Source: Allium sativum
Lineage: Eukaryota; Streptophyta; Magnoliopsida; Asparagales; Amaryllidaceae
Direction of reading: 5' to 3'
DNA: 64,000 bases
Assembly: GCA_030737875.1 (NCBI GenBank)
Contig: CM060915.1
Location: 628,062,786 to 628,126,785 of the forward strand
Below are positions 35,701-49,123 of this stretch, in pieces. Position 1 is the first letter of the stretch; each line of letters begins with the position of its first letter. A model generated the notes under the pieces. It saw only the letters and a program-made list of their open reading frames with translations. It made no database searches and had not been told where the DNA came from. Both the position numbers and the translations under genes were made by a program.

Positions 35701-37402
35701 TCATGTTGGTTTCGGCCTTCGGGGTTAATATTTGGGAAATCGTTCTCTTATTGATTTACGGTTAGTGACTGATGAATTGAAATGATGCGTATGTTGTGTT
35801 TGTGTAGCACTTGTTTATTATATACGCGAGTTGCTCAGAAAGACCGGGTTTATCCCATTCTGAATAACTAAATCGACGATAAGAAATCGAAGATGAAGAC
35901 GGTGGTTGAAGACCGGAAATCTTCACCTCGTTTGGATGGTAACTGATGTCCTGATTGGGAGGCATCCCGAAATATGGATAATGAGTGGTGATCGTCCAGA
36001 CGTACGTGGAGATCGATGGGTAGGCGAGGTATATAGTGCCTCCGGTTTCGTTCTGTCCCAGAACGGACTTGTAAATGGACTGTGTGTCTGACATTGGAAT
36101 TCATTCTGTGTGATTGATAGCCATCAGTTACATGGCGTGAATTGCCTGTATGGCATGCTAAGATACAGGGATCAGGGCTTCTATTGAAAAGCAAAGTCTT
36201 GTGGTGATGATCAAAGCACTGCCTGTGTGGCGTAGCTTTGTGTATAACGTGAATTCGCGAACCTCACACCCCGGTATGAACCAGAAACGGGAGAGGACCT
36301 CAGGGAGAACATGCGTTTCTTTCTAGTTAGAGGTGGTGTCGGTGCTTGAACTGTCCGACATTTATATTATTTTCACCTATGTGGTTGTTGTGTTGCGAGG
36401 CGCCTCGGTTATATCGGTCGATCTGGGACCTATGGAGTCATTCGTTGGCTTATTTACGCCCCAAAGGGCGGGAAACGCAATGTTCTGGAATTTTAATCCA
36501 CATCGTTGGATCGGCCCTGACGATCCAAGGGCGCACCTGAGTCTGGGTCCTTAGGCTCGGGCAAGAGAGTCTCGAAGTTGGTAAGGACTATCTTTTGCCT
36601 TGGTTCGTGACGGAAATCCAATTTCCAAATACATGACTGTGCGGTTTTGATTGTAAACCAATATTTGGCGACATAGTGGCATGGGATGCTCATGTCGTCT
36701 GTAATTGATACTTATGATTTGAAATTGTTTTTGAAACATATAAACACTAGTAATATCAAATGCTTTTGTTTTATTCGTATCAAGCATATTTTGGCCATTA
36801 TAAGGTAAAAACTCTATCCTCCGGTTTGTGTTGCATTGTGTGATGGGAACTGAGTCTTATAATGGCTTCATTTTTATGAAAAGCATTGCGATGTTTTGAA
36901 AAGTTTTACTTGTTTTACAGCACTAGCAATCCAATGGAGTAAACCCGTTCGGCGAAAGTGGCGTGGTCCTGTGATTAGCCCATTGTATAATGTGTTAAGT
37001 AGATTTCTCATACCAGTCCCATGACTGACTCGTAGTTTGTTTCACTTGCAAACTCGGGTGCCCCTTTTTCTACACGGGCAGCCTTATATTCAGGTTTTAG
37101 CTGGCTCTTTCTGGATAGCTGGACCTGAAGATGGATTCTATCATTTATCTCTTTTTATGCGGTTCAGCTCCTATTGTACATATTATGTTTGTTTTCCGTT
37201 GTAGACATTTATGTATAGCTGAACTGTATTTGTACTAAGTATGATCCAGTGTACTGCGTAACTCTAATGATTATGTTTATCTAGTGTATTATTTGTACAT
37301 TATCTGGTGTATTTATTTAATTCTGTTCTGTTATTTCTGTTTATGTGTTATATTCCAAAGATTACCCTTGCCACCGTCAGCACGGGGTCTGGGGTCGTCA
37401 TA
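32716..37402 (+). mobile_element. 5' LTR of element D (4.69 kb, family 2)
   Basis: Begins TGTAACGACCCGG and ends GGGGTCGTCATA. It is repeated at 42364-47046 with scattered substitutions. Large blocks align with LARD LTRs A and B: the 'GAAATGGCGCGGTAGTT' block near the start, the AAAAAT dyads (34865-35005), 'GGTTTCGGCCTTCGGGGTTAAT' (about 35707) and the CGAGGCGCCTCG palindrome (36396-36407). A 237-bp block is tandemly duplicated at about 35062-35540. It lacks the long minisatellites of the LARDs, which accounts for much of the length difference. Confidence 0.92.
35062..35540 (+). repeat. ~237-bp tandem duplication inside the LTR of D
   Basis: Two units, each running from an AATCGATTATAT start through CGAATAACG (35104 and 35341), a GATCCGACCATCGGAT inverted repeat and a second GATCCAACRGTTRGAT block. 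The 3' LTR has both copies (about 44700-45180). LARD A has a single copy (about 5690-5830). Confidence 0.8.
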
Positions 37403-37405
37403 ACG

Positions 37406-37417
37406 AAATATCAGAAT
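37406..37417 (+). other. Decayed primer-binding site of element D
   Basis: AAATATCAGAAT aligns with TGGTATCAGAGC with several substitutions, about three bases after the LTR end. G-to-A changes account for most of them. Confidence 0.5.
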
Positions 37418-37637
37418 AGTGTAATGAGGAATGTGGAGCTTACTTTTTCTGAAATGATATACATGGCTTACCAATATGAGGATCTCGACAAGAAAGGTAT
37501 GTTGCGTTACGAAGAAGAGGTCAGTTCTAGAAATAAAGGTGAGCCTGAAACTGATAACCTGAGGCCAGTACGATGTCTGAGGTGAGTAAGAAGCCCAGTG
37601 CCAAGAGAAAAAGGGCCAGATCTGATAAAGAACAGTA

Positions 37638-40600
37638 ATGACAGCTGTATGCAGTAACTGCAATAGTCAAGGACGTCTCTCGATAAGTTGCAGATCTCTA
37701 AAGAAACAAATAAAGGATGGGTCTAAATCCGGTAAGAAGTTACAAGAGAAAAGAGGATGCCATAAGTGCCACCAGGCCGGTCATATTGCGAAAAATTGCT
37801 AGCTATCACAGAACTCTGAAGTAGTACATGTAAACGAAGTGGCATAAGTGCCTGCATCTTCGTCTGCTCAGGAAAGGCCAGATGTTTTAGAAGGCACGCT
37901 TACTGTCAAAGATATTCCAATTAAAGTACTGTTTGACACTGGCGTGTTGTGGAGCTTTGTGGCAAAGAATGCGGCTAAGAAACTGGATTTGAATTTGAAG
38001 AAGCTCAAAGAACCAATGACTGTCCATAATCCGGTTGGGGGTTCCCTCAATCTCAGTTGGGTTTGTGGGGTGCCGGTTTCTTTTTCTCGTTATCGGTTCC
38101 CTACCATCGCGGTCGTCATGAATTTGACAGAGTTTGATCTTATCTTGTGGTTAGACTGGTTAACCAAATATGAAACTGAGGTTAGATGCACCGACAGAGT
38201 CGTCATGGCGAAGATTAAATCAGGTGATTATATAACCATTCCCTGTGAAGGTCAGAATTCTAATAGAAAAGACTTCTGGGCTGCTTTGGATGTTTCTCCT
38301 GCTCAAATAGAAAATATTCCTGTGGTCACAGAGAATATTCCGGACCTCATTAAAGATATTCATGTCGTAAAGAATTATGCAGATGTGTTCGAAGAAGTGA
38401 TCAGCTTACCTCCGTAGAGAGAAATTGATTTCAAGATCGCTTTAATTCCGAACGCAAGGCCAGTAGTGCACGCCATTCGGAGGATGACCCTAAAGGAGAA
38501 AGAAGAACTAGACAATCAAACTCGACAGCTTGTATGGAAGGGTCTGATCAGGCCTAGTTTCTCTGAATGGGGAGCAACAGTGGTGTTTGTCCAGAAGTCT
38601 GATGGTACTCTGCGACTATGTGTGGATTATCGGGATTTGAACAAGCAGACAATAAAGAATAAACATCCATTGCCGCGAATCGATGATTTATTGGATCGTC
38701 TGAATGGCGCACAAGTATTTTCAAGGATGGACCTAGCTACGGGCTTCCATTAGCTTCGAATTGCCGAAGAGTGTGTTCCTATGACCGCATTCAGAGGTCT
38801 AGACTTATTCTATGAGTGGTTGGTAATGTCGTTCGTCTTATGTAACGCTCCAGCGTATTTCGTCGATTTGATGAATCGAGTGTTCAGAGGAGTCTTGAAT
38901 AAGTTTGTTCTGGTTTTTATTGATGATATTCTAATCTTCTCTAAGTGAAATGCCGAACATGAAAAGCATTTGGAACAGGTTCTAGGAATTCTGAGAAGGA
39001 ATGTATTGAAAGCGAAAGTTTCCAAATGTATATTCTGGCAAGATGAAGTGAAGTTTCTGGGCCACGTCGTATAAAAAGAGGGAATTGTTGTGGATCCAAG
39101 TAAAATCACAGCTATTCAAGACTGGAAACAACCTAGAACTCCTACAGAAGTTCGCAGCTTTCTCGGATTGGCTAGTTATTACTGGAAGTTCGTTAAAGAT
39201 TTTTCGAAGATATCTAGTCACTTAACGAAGCTTACAAAGAAGCACTCAAAATTCAAATGGACTCCAGAATATGAGGAGGCTTTTGAGGAGCTAAAGTTAA
39301 GATTAACAACGGCTCCTGTGTTAACGATAATCGATGTCAATCAAGATTTGAAATTCTAGACAGATGCCTCTAGAGAAGGCCTAGGTGCAGTATTAATGCA
39401 CATAAGTCAAGTGATTGCTTATGCTAGCCGTCAGCTGAAGCCGCACGAGAAAAACTACGTCACTCATGATCTTGAGTTGTTGGCTATCGTGTTTGCTTTG
39501 AAAATTTGGAGACACTATCTTTTGGGTGAGAAACTCGAACTGTTTACAGAACATCAGTCGTTAAAGTATCTGTTCACCCAGAAAGACTTGAATCTGAGGC
39601 AACAACGTTGGCTAGAGTTCCTTACAGCATACGATTTTGAGATTCTATACACTCCAGGGAAAGCCAATGTCGTGGCCGATGCGTTAAGCCGAAAGAATGA
39701 AATGATCGCCAGTTTTATTATTGCGACTTCTTTGATTTACAAGATATCTGCTCTCCAAAAAGACGACAAATTTATTAAAGGAATGAGCCAACGGATTCGT
39801 GAAGGCCATGCTTCGGATTTCTAGCTCGACAGCGAAGGGATTCTGAGGTTACGAGGACGAATTTGTGTTCCAGAAATTCCTGAACTCAGGAGAGATGTGC
39901 TTGATGAATGCCACAAATCTAAGCTCAGTATCCATCCGGGTGTGAGTAAAATGTATAACGATATCAAGCGAACATTCTGGTGGGAATTGTTGAAAAGAGA
40001 CGTTTCGATATATGTTAGCCAATGCCCTACTTGCCAACTAGTCAAAAGCGACCAGCAGAAACTGGCTGGATTGTTGCAACCGCTGGACGTTCCAGGTTAG
40101 AAGTGGAAACATATTTCCATGGACTTCATTGATGGTTTGCCCAGAACCAGGAAAGGAAATATAGTATTTGGGTGATCGTAGATCGCTTCACGAAGACCGC
40201 CCATTTCATACCTGTCAGATCGAACCGAACTGCTCGAACTCTGGCGCAGATTTATTTCAAGGAAATTGTTAGGCTACATGGAGTGCCGATCAGTATAGTT
40301 ATTGATAGAGATCCAATATTTACTAGCAAATTCTGGGAGGCGTTTCAAGCAGAACTGGGAACGAAGCTAAATCTAAGCACCGCTTATCATCCTTAGACAA
40401 ATGGTCAGACTGAGAGGGTGAATCGTATTTTAGAAGATCTATTGCGGGCTTGTGTTCTAGATTTTGGTGGATCATGGGAAGACCATTTGCATTTAGCTGA
40501 ATTCTCTTACAACAACAGCTACCAGGCGAGCCTGACAATGTCACCATTCGAAGCATTGTATGGTAGACTGTGCCGATCCCCTGCTTGTTGGGTCGAACCT

Positions 40601-41176
40601 GGTAACAGACTTGTATTGGGACCTGATATAATCCGCGAGGCGGCCGACAAAGTCGATTTCATTAAGAAACGATTACTCGTCGCTCAAAGCCGACAGAAGA
40701 GCTATGCCGATAAGAGAAGAAGAGATATATCGTTTGTTGTTGGCGACTATGTATATTTGAAAGTATCGCCGATGAGAGGAGTTATCTAGTTCGGTAAAAC
40801 TAGGAAATTGGCGCCCAAATTCATTGGTCTGTTTCCTATTCTGGAACGGATTGGAACTCTCGCTTATAGGGTTCAATTGCCTGATTGGTTGCCTGGAGTA
40901 CATGATGTATTTCACATATCTCAAATTCGAAAACACGTTCATGATCCAGACTTGATCATGGAAGAAGCAGCGCAACAGGATATTGAAATTACTCCAGAAT
41001 TGGCTTTGAGAAGAGAGCCACTAAAGATCATTGGCAAAGAAACCAAAGAGCTAAGGAACAAGAAGGTTCACTTAGTCAAAGTGCAATGGAGTGGAGATCC
41101 ACGAGATTGTACTTGGGAAACTGAGGAAAGCATTCAGAAAGCTTATCCTAAGTGTCGAGTAGATATCTCTGATTAA
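37638..41176 (+). pseudogene. Ty3/gypsy chromovirus gag(NC)-pol polyprotein, heavily decayed
   Basis: From the ATG at 37638 the frame reads two zinc-knuckle positions (the first with its His replaced by Arg, the second CHKCHQAGHIAKNC), a protease with DTGVLWSF (about 37938), reverse transcriptase with FIDD (about 38917), RNase H with TDAS (39360), an HHCC zinc finger and DDE integrase, and a chromodomain-like end (HLVKVQWSGDPRDCTWETEE). In-frame stops occur at 37800, 37845, 38415, 38751, 38946, 39072, 39357, 39822 and 40098, then after a one-base shift near 40160 at 40394 and 40787. Most stops are TAG where CAG or TGG would be expected. The domain order and many residues match element C, but the sequence is clearly a separate lineage. 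As in C, a capsid domain is missing: the internal region starts only ~235 bases before this ATG. It is a dead copy. Confidence 0.92.
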
Positions 41177-42328
41177 CTCCGGTGCAAGGTACATTTACCA
41201 TACTTTGCATTATCATTTAGTTCTCTACTTTGTTGTTATTTTCTTTCCATGGATGTGCACTTGTAATTCTATAGTCTACTTATTTTAAAAATAGTGTTTG
41301 AATTAATTTGTATGATTTTGAAAAGTTAAAAACAAATTAATAGATGTTTGTGTTGTGTGATAGTAGATTTGATTAATTAAATTATTAAAATGTTAGTTAA
41401 TTTAATCAATAAGAGAATAATGGTAGAATTTATTCGATTAAATCACACATTGAACTGATTTAGAAATAGGTAGAAATATATACATGTGCATTATATATGT
41501 TTGAACAGATAAATGGATTAACTGCTGAGTAAATAATTTATTTGCATGCCCGACAAATAGGTAAACCTTAATGAGTTGGATGCGAAATATTATTGTATCA
41601 ACTCCTGTGAATCCTATTGGATGCGGAGTGCTGGTTATTCTGTGTGTAATAATAAATATCGCCATAGGATTGTAACAATTAATTTTGAACTACACTACAT
41701 GGAATACTTCTCGAAGATAGGCATACTCCATCATATACCACATAAGCATTTGGAGCTTGTGTGACGAGGTGAAAGATTTACCGTACGAGCGAGAGGCTTG
41801 TATGGCGATGGCTATATTTTACAGGTTGAACTGATGACTGATATGGACCATATAAAATGTAACGGTAAATTGCCAGATTAATAAAAAAAACCACATGGGT
41901 CTGGAGTTGAAAATAATCACGTCTCTCTAGTCATTAGATACGGCACATGGATTATTTATATACCACACGGGACGAGGTGACGAGAATTTATTCTCTGGAG
42001 CAATTAAAAATACACACTCCCTCAGGCTTTGACAGGGTGACGAGAATTTATTCCCTGGAGTTATTATCTGTACACGCTCCCCTGTAAACACCAAAATATA
42101 TCACTATAAATATGTGTATGCTCTATAGGATTTATTGGGTACCTAATACGGGCCAATAAATTTCCAAACCCCTCCCCGTACAAAGGAGGTTATGGCGAAT
42201 TTTTTTGAAAATTCCGGGTGTTAGCCAAATTTTTGAAGAATTTGAAAATTCTCAGAAACTGAAAAGTTGGAGAATGGAAGCGAGATTGGAAGTAGAGTTG
42301 ATTAATCAAACCACTTTCGACTTTGTTC
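41177..42328 (+). other. 3' untranslated region of element D
   Basis: Non-coding stretch between pol and the polypurine hairpin. Its second half (from about 41500) aligns with the internal regions of LARDs A, B and G, which marks this element type as their likely parent. Confidence 0.75.
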
Positions 42329-42363
42329 CTTTTCGGGGACGAAAAGTTTTAAGTGGGGGAGAT
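42329..42363 (+). other. Polypurine tract with upstream hairpin (element D)
   Basis: Hairpin CTTTTCG / GGGA / CGAAAAG at 42329-42346, then AAGTGGGGGAGAT at 42351-42363 abutting the 3' LTR. Identical to element A. Confidence 0.85.
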
Positions 42364-43982
42364 TGTAACGACTCGGAAAATCTGAACCAATTTAAAAATT
42401 TTAAATTGGCTATTTTAGTGGATTTTAAATATTTAAATTAAATATTTTAAATAATAACGACGAAAAGTAAATTTGAATCGACGTTAGAAAATAAATATAA
42501 TTAATTCTAATTATAAACAAGGCATGAAATGGCGTGGTAGTTTCAAAATTTGAATTCAAACTTTGACTGACTGTACCGGGTGCAAAACAAAACGGATTTG
42601 AGTGAAACCAAAAATATTTAAATCTGTTAGTGAATATCTTTCTAACGAATCTGAAAAATCAAAGTTTCATAGCGGGAAGCAAAAGTTATGGCCAAATGAA
42701 TTTTCAGAAAGGTCGCTATAGAGTTTATATAGCCCGAAAAAATGGCCATTTTGCAAACAACCTCAGAATTCGACGAAACCACTTTTGTTGGATCCGGGAT
42801 CTCAAATTATTTCAAGATTTCAAATTTCATAATTTTTGAAGCTAGTATGTGAGCGTGGCAAAGGAAAACGTGTTTTTGTCAATTATAGTTAAATTGGATC
42901 GACCAAAAATGGGCCATTTTTCAAACGGTCTCAGAATTCGATGAAACTAGTTTTGTTGGGACCGTATCGTCAAAACATAGCTAGATTTATTTTTCGGGAA
43001 TTTTTAGAATCAGTATGTGGCCGCGGCAAATTGAAATGTACGTTCAAATCAAATATTAAATGTTTTATATTTTTATTTGAAGGAAAACTGATTGAAACAT
43101 TCGAATGGGCCTTCGAAACATATCCCATTGTGTTCGGAATGGGGTAAAACGCTAGGGACGACAGTCGTTGGCTCTGGATTGGGGTTCTTGTGTGGAAGAG
43201 GGTATTTTTGAGATTTTAAAATTTATAAATAAGAAAAATTCATTGGTCAGAAACAAATTCTCTTTCCCCGATTAAGCCCAGGCGACGACGGAAGATGATC
43301 CAAACCTTCTCTCTTCAATTTCTCATCAACCACTCAATGAAAAATCATGATTCTTGATTCATTTTAAAGCTCTAGAGCTCCTCTTCAAATCCATCCCAGA
43401 TTCGCCCATCCTCGTGTTGTATTTGTCGAGTTACGGGTCCCTGAAGTTGGCGCCTTTGAAGAGCCGCCGCCGCCACCTGGGTGGATCGAATTGGGTCCCC
43501 TCCTTGGCGCACATGTGCCTCACGTAGGTCTTCGACACTGCACAACCCGATCCACGCATCGATTCACGGTTTGGCTGAAAATCTGAAACCTAGTTTTGAA
43601 CAGGTTTGAAAAGTATACGGCTTTGGTTTATTTAAACTGATTTCGACAAATAAAAGCGTTGCTAATTTAGAAAAATCATATCTTTTTGCTATGTGGTCGA
43701 AATTCAGTGAAACAAGAGACACCGGGACCGTGAGGACGTCTTCTACATTCTAGAAGAGACCGCTTATTTTTCTGAGCCTTCTACTATTTTTGGTGGAGTG
43801 GAACCCAATGTGAGATTTCTAATTTATAAAGGAAAACGACGATGTATAAATTATATATTCGATGTATGAGTTATATAAGCGTTGTACACCTCTTGTATAA
43901 GCATTGTATACGTTGTACATTTGATATATAAGTTATATATGTGTTGTAAAAATTATACATGTGTTGAAACAGAAGTGAAATG

Positions 43983-44025
<43 letters not shown>

Positions 44026-47000
44026 GCCCCTCGTCCACAAACCATGGACGATATTTATTGGTTGTGATTGGTGTGAAAATTGGTTGATTACGAATGGTTG
44101 ACTAAAATTGTTTGTGGTTGAAATTGATTGATTGTGGTTGAAAAATACCCGTTTGTTGTTGAGAATTATTTGGTTGAAACCACATAGGATTAGTTTGTGG
44201 AAATGAAAAAAAATATACATGTCGCCTGCGTGCGAACTAGATGCATGAAATCCCCATTGTCAAAAGCTGCGAGGCTTTAAGGTAGAGCGAGGAGCCATAC
44301 TAGGGACGACCCCTATTTTAACTACCCTGTCGTTATGCTGCCGAAATTTTGAATAATATTCATGTGTCAGAATTATTTTCATGTGTTGAAACTATATCCG
44401 TGTGTTGAATAGAAAAATCTTCATGTGTTGAATAGAAATTCATTCGTTGAATAGAAATTCATGTGTTGAATGGTATTCGTGTTTTAAAATAAATTGTTTT
44501 ATAATAAAAATCATATTTTTAACATCTATATGAACTATATAAAATAGTCGTGTTTTGAAATAAATTGTTTTGCAATAAAAATCACATTTTTATCATATAT
44601 ATGAATTGTTAAAAATAGTGATGTGTTGAAATAGAAGTCAGTTGGATAAAAATATCATTTTTATCAAAGGTATGAAAAGAATATGGTTTTGAAATCGAAG
44701 AATCGATTATATTTATATATATATAAAAATATAATTAAAATAAATCGAATAACGAAGCTGTAGTTCGTATTTTGAAACCGTGATTTCAAACGATTAGTGC
44801 GGGAGATCCGACCATCGGATTTTCCCGAAACCGAAACCATTGGGTTCGCTTTGGAAATACCTTTCCAACGACACCAACTTTGTAAAGATCCAACGGTTGG
44901 ATTGTCTGGAATGTTTAATTCAAATCTGAAGAAAAATAGCGCCAGAATCGATTATATATATATATATATAATTATATTAAATCGAATAACGACGCAGTAG
45001 TTCGTATTTTGAAATCGGAACTTCAAACGATTGTACCGGGAGATCCGACCGTCGGATTTTCCCAAAGCTGGAACCGTTGGATTCATTTTGAAAAGATCTT
45101 TCTATTGATGTAAATTTTGTGAAGATCCAACGGCTAGATTTTCAGATATGTGTAAATCAAATCTGAAGAAAAACGGCGCCACGGCCGCGTTATGGCCCGA
45201 AGCGTCGTTTGAATAAATTGGCTATTTTAAAATAAATAAAAATAGTGGTAAATCATTATAAAATATTATAAACGATATAGAATGTGAAATTTAGAAACTA
45301 ACTAAAGGTTAGCTAAGTCGAATGGTTTCCTGGATTTTGATCTGATGTTGGTTTCAGCCTTCGGGGTTAATCTTTGGGAAATCGTTCTCTTACTGATTTA
45401 CGGTTAGTGACTGATGAATTGAAATCATGCGTATGTTGTTTTTGTGTAGCACTTGTTTATTATATCTGCGAGTTGCTCAGAAAGACCGGGTTTATCCCAT
45501 TCTGAATAACTAAATCGACGATAAGAAATCGAAGATGAAGACGGTGGTTGAAGACCGGAAATCTTCACCTCGTTTGGATGGTAACTGATGTCCTGATTGG
45601 GAGGCATCCTGAAATATGGATAATGAGTGGTAATCGTCCAAACGTACGTGGAGATCGATGGGTAGGCGAGGTATATAGTGCCTCCGATTTCGTTCAGTCC
45701 CAGAATGGACTTGTAAATGGACTGTGTGTCTGACATTGGAATTCATTATGTGTGATTGATAGCCATCAGTTACATGGCGTGAATTGCCTGTGCGGCATGC
45801 TAAGATGCAGTGATCAGGGCTTCTGTTGAAAAGAAAAGTCTTGTGGTGATGATCAAAGCACCGCCTGTGTCGCATAGCTTTGTGTATAATGTGAATTCGT
45901 TAACCTCACACCCCGGTATGAACCAGAAACGGGAGAGGACCTCAGGGAGGACATGCATTTCTTTCTAGTTAGAGGTAGTGTTGGTGCTTGAACTGGTCGA
46001 CATTTATATTATTTTCACCTATGTGGTTGTTGCTGTTGCGAGGCGCCTCGGTTATATCGGTCGATCCGGGACCGATGGAGTCATTCGTTGGCTCATTTAC
46101 GCCCCAAAGGGCGGGGAAACGCAGTGTTCAGGAATTTTAATCCACATCGGTGGACCGGCCCTGACGATCCAAGGGCCCACCTGAGTCTGGGTCCTGAGGC
46201 TCGGGCTGGAGAGTCTCGAAGTTGGTAAGGACTATCTTTTGCCTTAGTTCATGACGGAAATCCAATTTCCAAATACGTGATTGTGCGGTTTTGATTGTAA
46301 ACCTATATTTGGCGACATAGTGGCATGGGACGCTCATGTCGTCTATGATTGATACTTATGATTTGAAATTGTTTTTGAAACATATAAACACTAGTGATAT
46401 CAAATGCTTTTGTTTTATTCGTATCAAGCATATTTTGGCCATTATAAGGTAAAAACTCTATCCTCCGGTTTGCGTTGCATTGTGTGATGGGAACTGAGTC
46501 TTATAATGGCTTCATTTTTATGAAAAGCATTGCGATGTTTTGAAAAGTTTTACTTGTTTTAAAGCACTAGCAATCTAATGGAGTAAACCCGTTCCGTGAA
46601 AGAGGCATGGTCCTATGATTAGCCAATTGTATAATGTGTTAAGTAGATTTCTCATACCAGTCCCATGACTGACTCGTAGTTTGTTTCACTTGCAAACTCG
46701 GGTGCCCCTTTTTCTACATGGGCAGCCTTGTATTCAGGTTTTAGCTGGCTCTTTCTGGATAGCTGGAGCTGAAGATGGATTCTATCATTTATCTCTTTCT
46801 ATGATGTTCAGCTCCTATTGTACATATTATGTTTGTTTTCCGCTGTAGACATTTATGTATAGCTGAACTATATTTGTACTAAGTATGATCATGTGTACTG
46901 CGTAACTCTGATGATTATGTTTATCCAGTGTATTATTTGTACATTATCTGGTGTATTTATTTAATTCTGTTCTGTTATTTCCGTTTATGTGTTATATTCC

Positions 47001-47046
47001 AAAGATTACCCTTGCCACCGTCAGTACGAGGTCTGGGGTCGTCACA
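42364..47046 (+). mobile_element. 3' LTR of element D (4.68 kb, family 2)
   Basis: Matches 32716-37402 throughout, ends GGGGTCGTCACA and is followed by GATTG. Differences from the 5' LTR are scattered substitutions and an expanded AT run at 43985-44024. Confidence 0.92.
43985..44024. repeat. AT microsatellite, expanded relative to the other LTR
   Basis: About 20 AT repeats here against about seven at the equivalent place in the 5' LTR (34372-34386). Confidence 0.95.
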
Positions 47047-47925
47047 GATTGTGATTTGATTTCCATATATGATCAATTTTGAATATTTCTGATAGTTGAT
47101 TTAAAAATTATTTGTTTAACTTTCTTGAGTTGTATCGTCAAATTAAAACGATTTGTTGCTCTTTTAGCATTGTAATCCTATGTTTGAAATGGCTAAACCA
47201 AAAGAGATTATGGAAGTCAAGCTACGTGGGGTTGCTCCCATTAGAATATTATCACATCTACTTCGGATTAGATTCGCTTATGTTCGTGCGTAGATGTGAA
47301 ATACTCGGATTCTCAGATTTTGTACGGGGTTCGACCTGAACGTTTCCGAGAGTCATCGGAGTTCTCAGTATATTCTAGAGGTATACTTTCGATCAGTGGA
47401 GCGCACTCTCCTAGTCATTATTTGTTGGAAAATTTCTCACTCTATTCCTTTGCTTTTGAATTTATGATATTTCCTATTTTAATTACATTAGAGAGATAAA
47501 TCATTCACGATGTTTAATTACTTATATCTATAATGAGATTGGATGTTGTTGTAAGTGGCCTAGTCCGCAGTAAGCGGTGCGGTCCAATTATTTTGGGAAA
47601 ATTACCTATTTCCTTGGTTGATCCGAATTTTTGGATCAGTTTCTTTATTCCGTCGAGAAGTCTCATGCACTCTTCTCAATGGGGTGTTGTTCTGTTATTA
47701 CCTTTTTATTGACAAATTTTACATATGACACCCATTCCTTGTTGTTTTGGTGATTATGTTTTTGTGTTAATTCTCATTCATAAATGTTGTTCTTGTGAGG
47801 TAAAACCTGTACCGCGATCAGTGACGTGGGCCCATAGAATAAGTGTATGTTTCCTTTTACTTGACTTTTCTCGTATTGATATTTCAGACTAACCAGTGTA
47901 TTATTCCATTATAATGCTTGGGTTA
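47047..47925. other. Unassigned sequence between elements D and E
   Basis: No coding domain is recognised; short ORFs at 47112-47339 and 47296-47499 lack known motifs. Around 47790-47830, AGGTAAAACCTGTACC followed by a GTGACGTGGGCCC stretch faintly resembles the AAACCCGTTC...GGCGTGGTCC part of family 2 LTR ends, so part of it may be a very old LTR remnant. Confidence 0.3.
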
Positions 47926-49123
47926 TGTAACAACCCGGAAATTCTGAACCAATTTAAAATTTTTATTTTGGCAATTTAAAAGAATTTTGGTTAGTTAAAA
48001 TGCTTATTTTAAATAATAACGACGAGAAATTTGTTTTCAATGAAGTTAAAACGAATAAATTTATTTTAATTATATAACGAGCTTGAAATGGCGCTGCAGT
48101 TCGAAAATTTGATTTCAAAATTCAAATGAATATGCAAGATTAAATATAAGTCGGAATTGGACGAAACAAGAAATATTTGAATCTGTTTAATGATATCTTT
48201 CTAACGATGTTAAGAAACTGATATTTCACTTTGGAAGTTGGAAGATATGTCCAGTTTAAAATTCAGAAAAGTCACTGTGGAATTTATTTATATATTATAT
48301 ATATGTAAAGCCCTTAGAAATGGAAATTGTGCAAATGACCTTCGTTTTTTACAAAACCACTTTTGTTGGATCCGGAATGTCAAATTATTGCTAGGTTTCA
48401 AAATTCATAATTTTCCAAATCAATATGTGAGCGTGGCGAAGTTAAACGCGTTTGACCAGTTTCAATTGAATTTAATTGACTGGAAAATGGCCATTTTTCA
48501 AATGTTCTCAGAATTTAACGAAATTAGTTTTGTTAGGACCGTATCGTTAATACAAAGCTAGAAATAATTTTTCTGGAATTTTTAGAGTTAGTATGTGGTC
48601 CTGGTAAATTGAAATGTGTGTTCAAATTCAATATACATGGAATTATATTTTAATTTAAAAGAAAACTGATCGTAACTATCGAATTGGCTCGCAAAACATA
48701 TCACATTGTGTTCAGAATAGGGGTAATTAGCTAGGGGCGACAGTCGGTGGGTCTCGTTTGGAGTTCGAATTAAAAAGTTACTTTTTGGAGAATTAATTAA
48801 ATAATTAAATTATAAAACACCCCCTTCTCCCCCATTCCCTTTGCCAAATCAGAAATCGACCGAAGAAAAAAAAGAAAAGGAAAGGGGCGGAACCCCGTCA
48901 CCCAACCTCCGGCTGCTCCACCTCAGGCGGCGCCACACTCCCCAACAACGGACCCCCTCCTCTCGCGCTCACTCTCCTCTCCCCTTTCCTCCATACACGA
49001 AGGCCCAAAACCGCACCCCTCCTTCAGCCTAATACCGCCGCTACCACTGCCCTGGCCCACCTCAAACCACCGGCCGCCTCCCTCTACCTGCATCGTACCC
49101 CGGCGCGCCTCCCCACCTCAGGC
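47926..49123 (+). mobile_element. Family 2 LTR fragment E, left segment
   Basis: Begins TGTAACAACCCGGAAATTCTGAACC and follows the first ~1.2 kb of the family 2 LTR, including the C-rich island from about 48820. No polypurine tract precedes it. It is interrupted by element F and resumes at 60133. The first 1.8 kb of an LTR is all that survives, so it is a truncated or solo LTR. Confidence 0.85.
49119..49123 (+). other. Target-site duplication, left copy, element F
   Basis: CAGGC, repeated exactly at 60133-60137. Confidence 0.9.

Noticed and set aside
47112..47499. Two overlapping ORFs between elements D and E
   Set aside because: Short, overlapping in different frames, without recognisable motif or start context. 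Left as unassigned sequence.
48841..49123. Possible host exon in the C-rich stretch before element F
   Set aside because: It matches in position and composition the C-rich island of family 2 LTRs and continues after element F at 60133.
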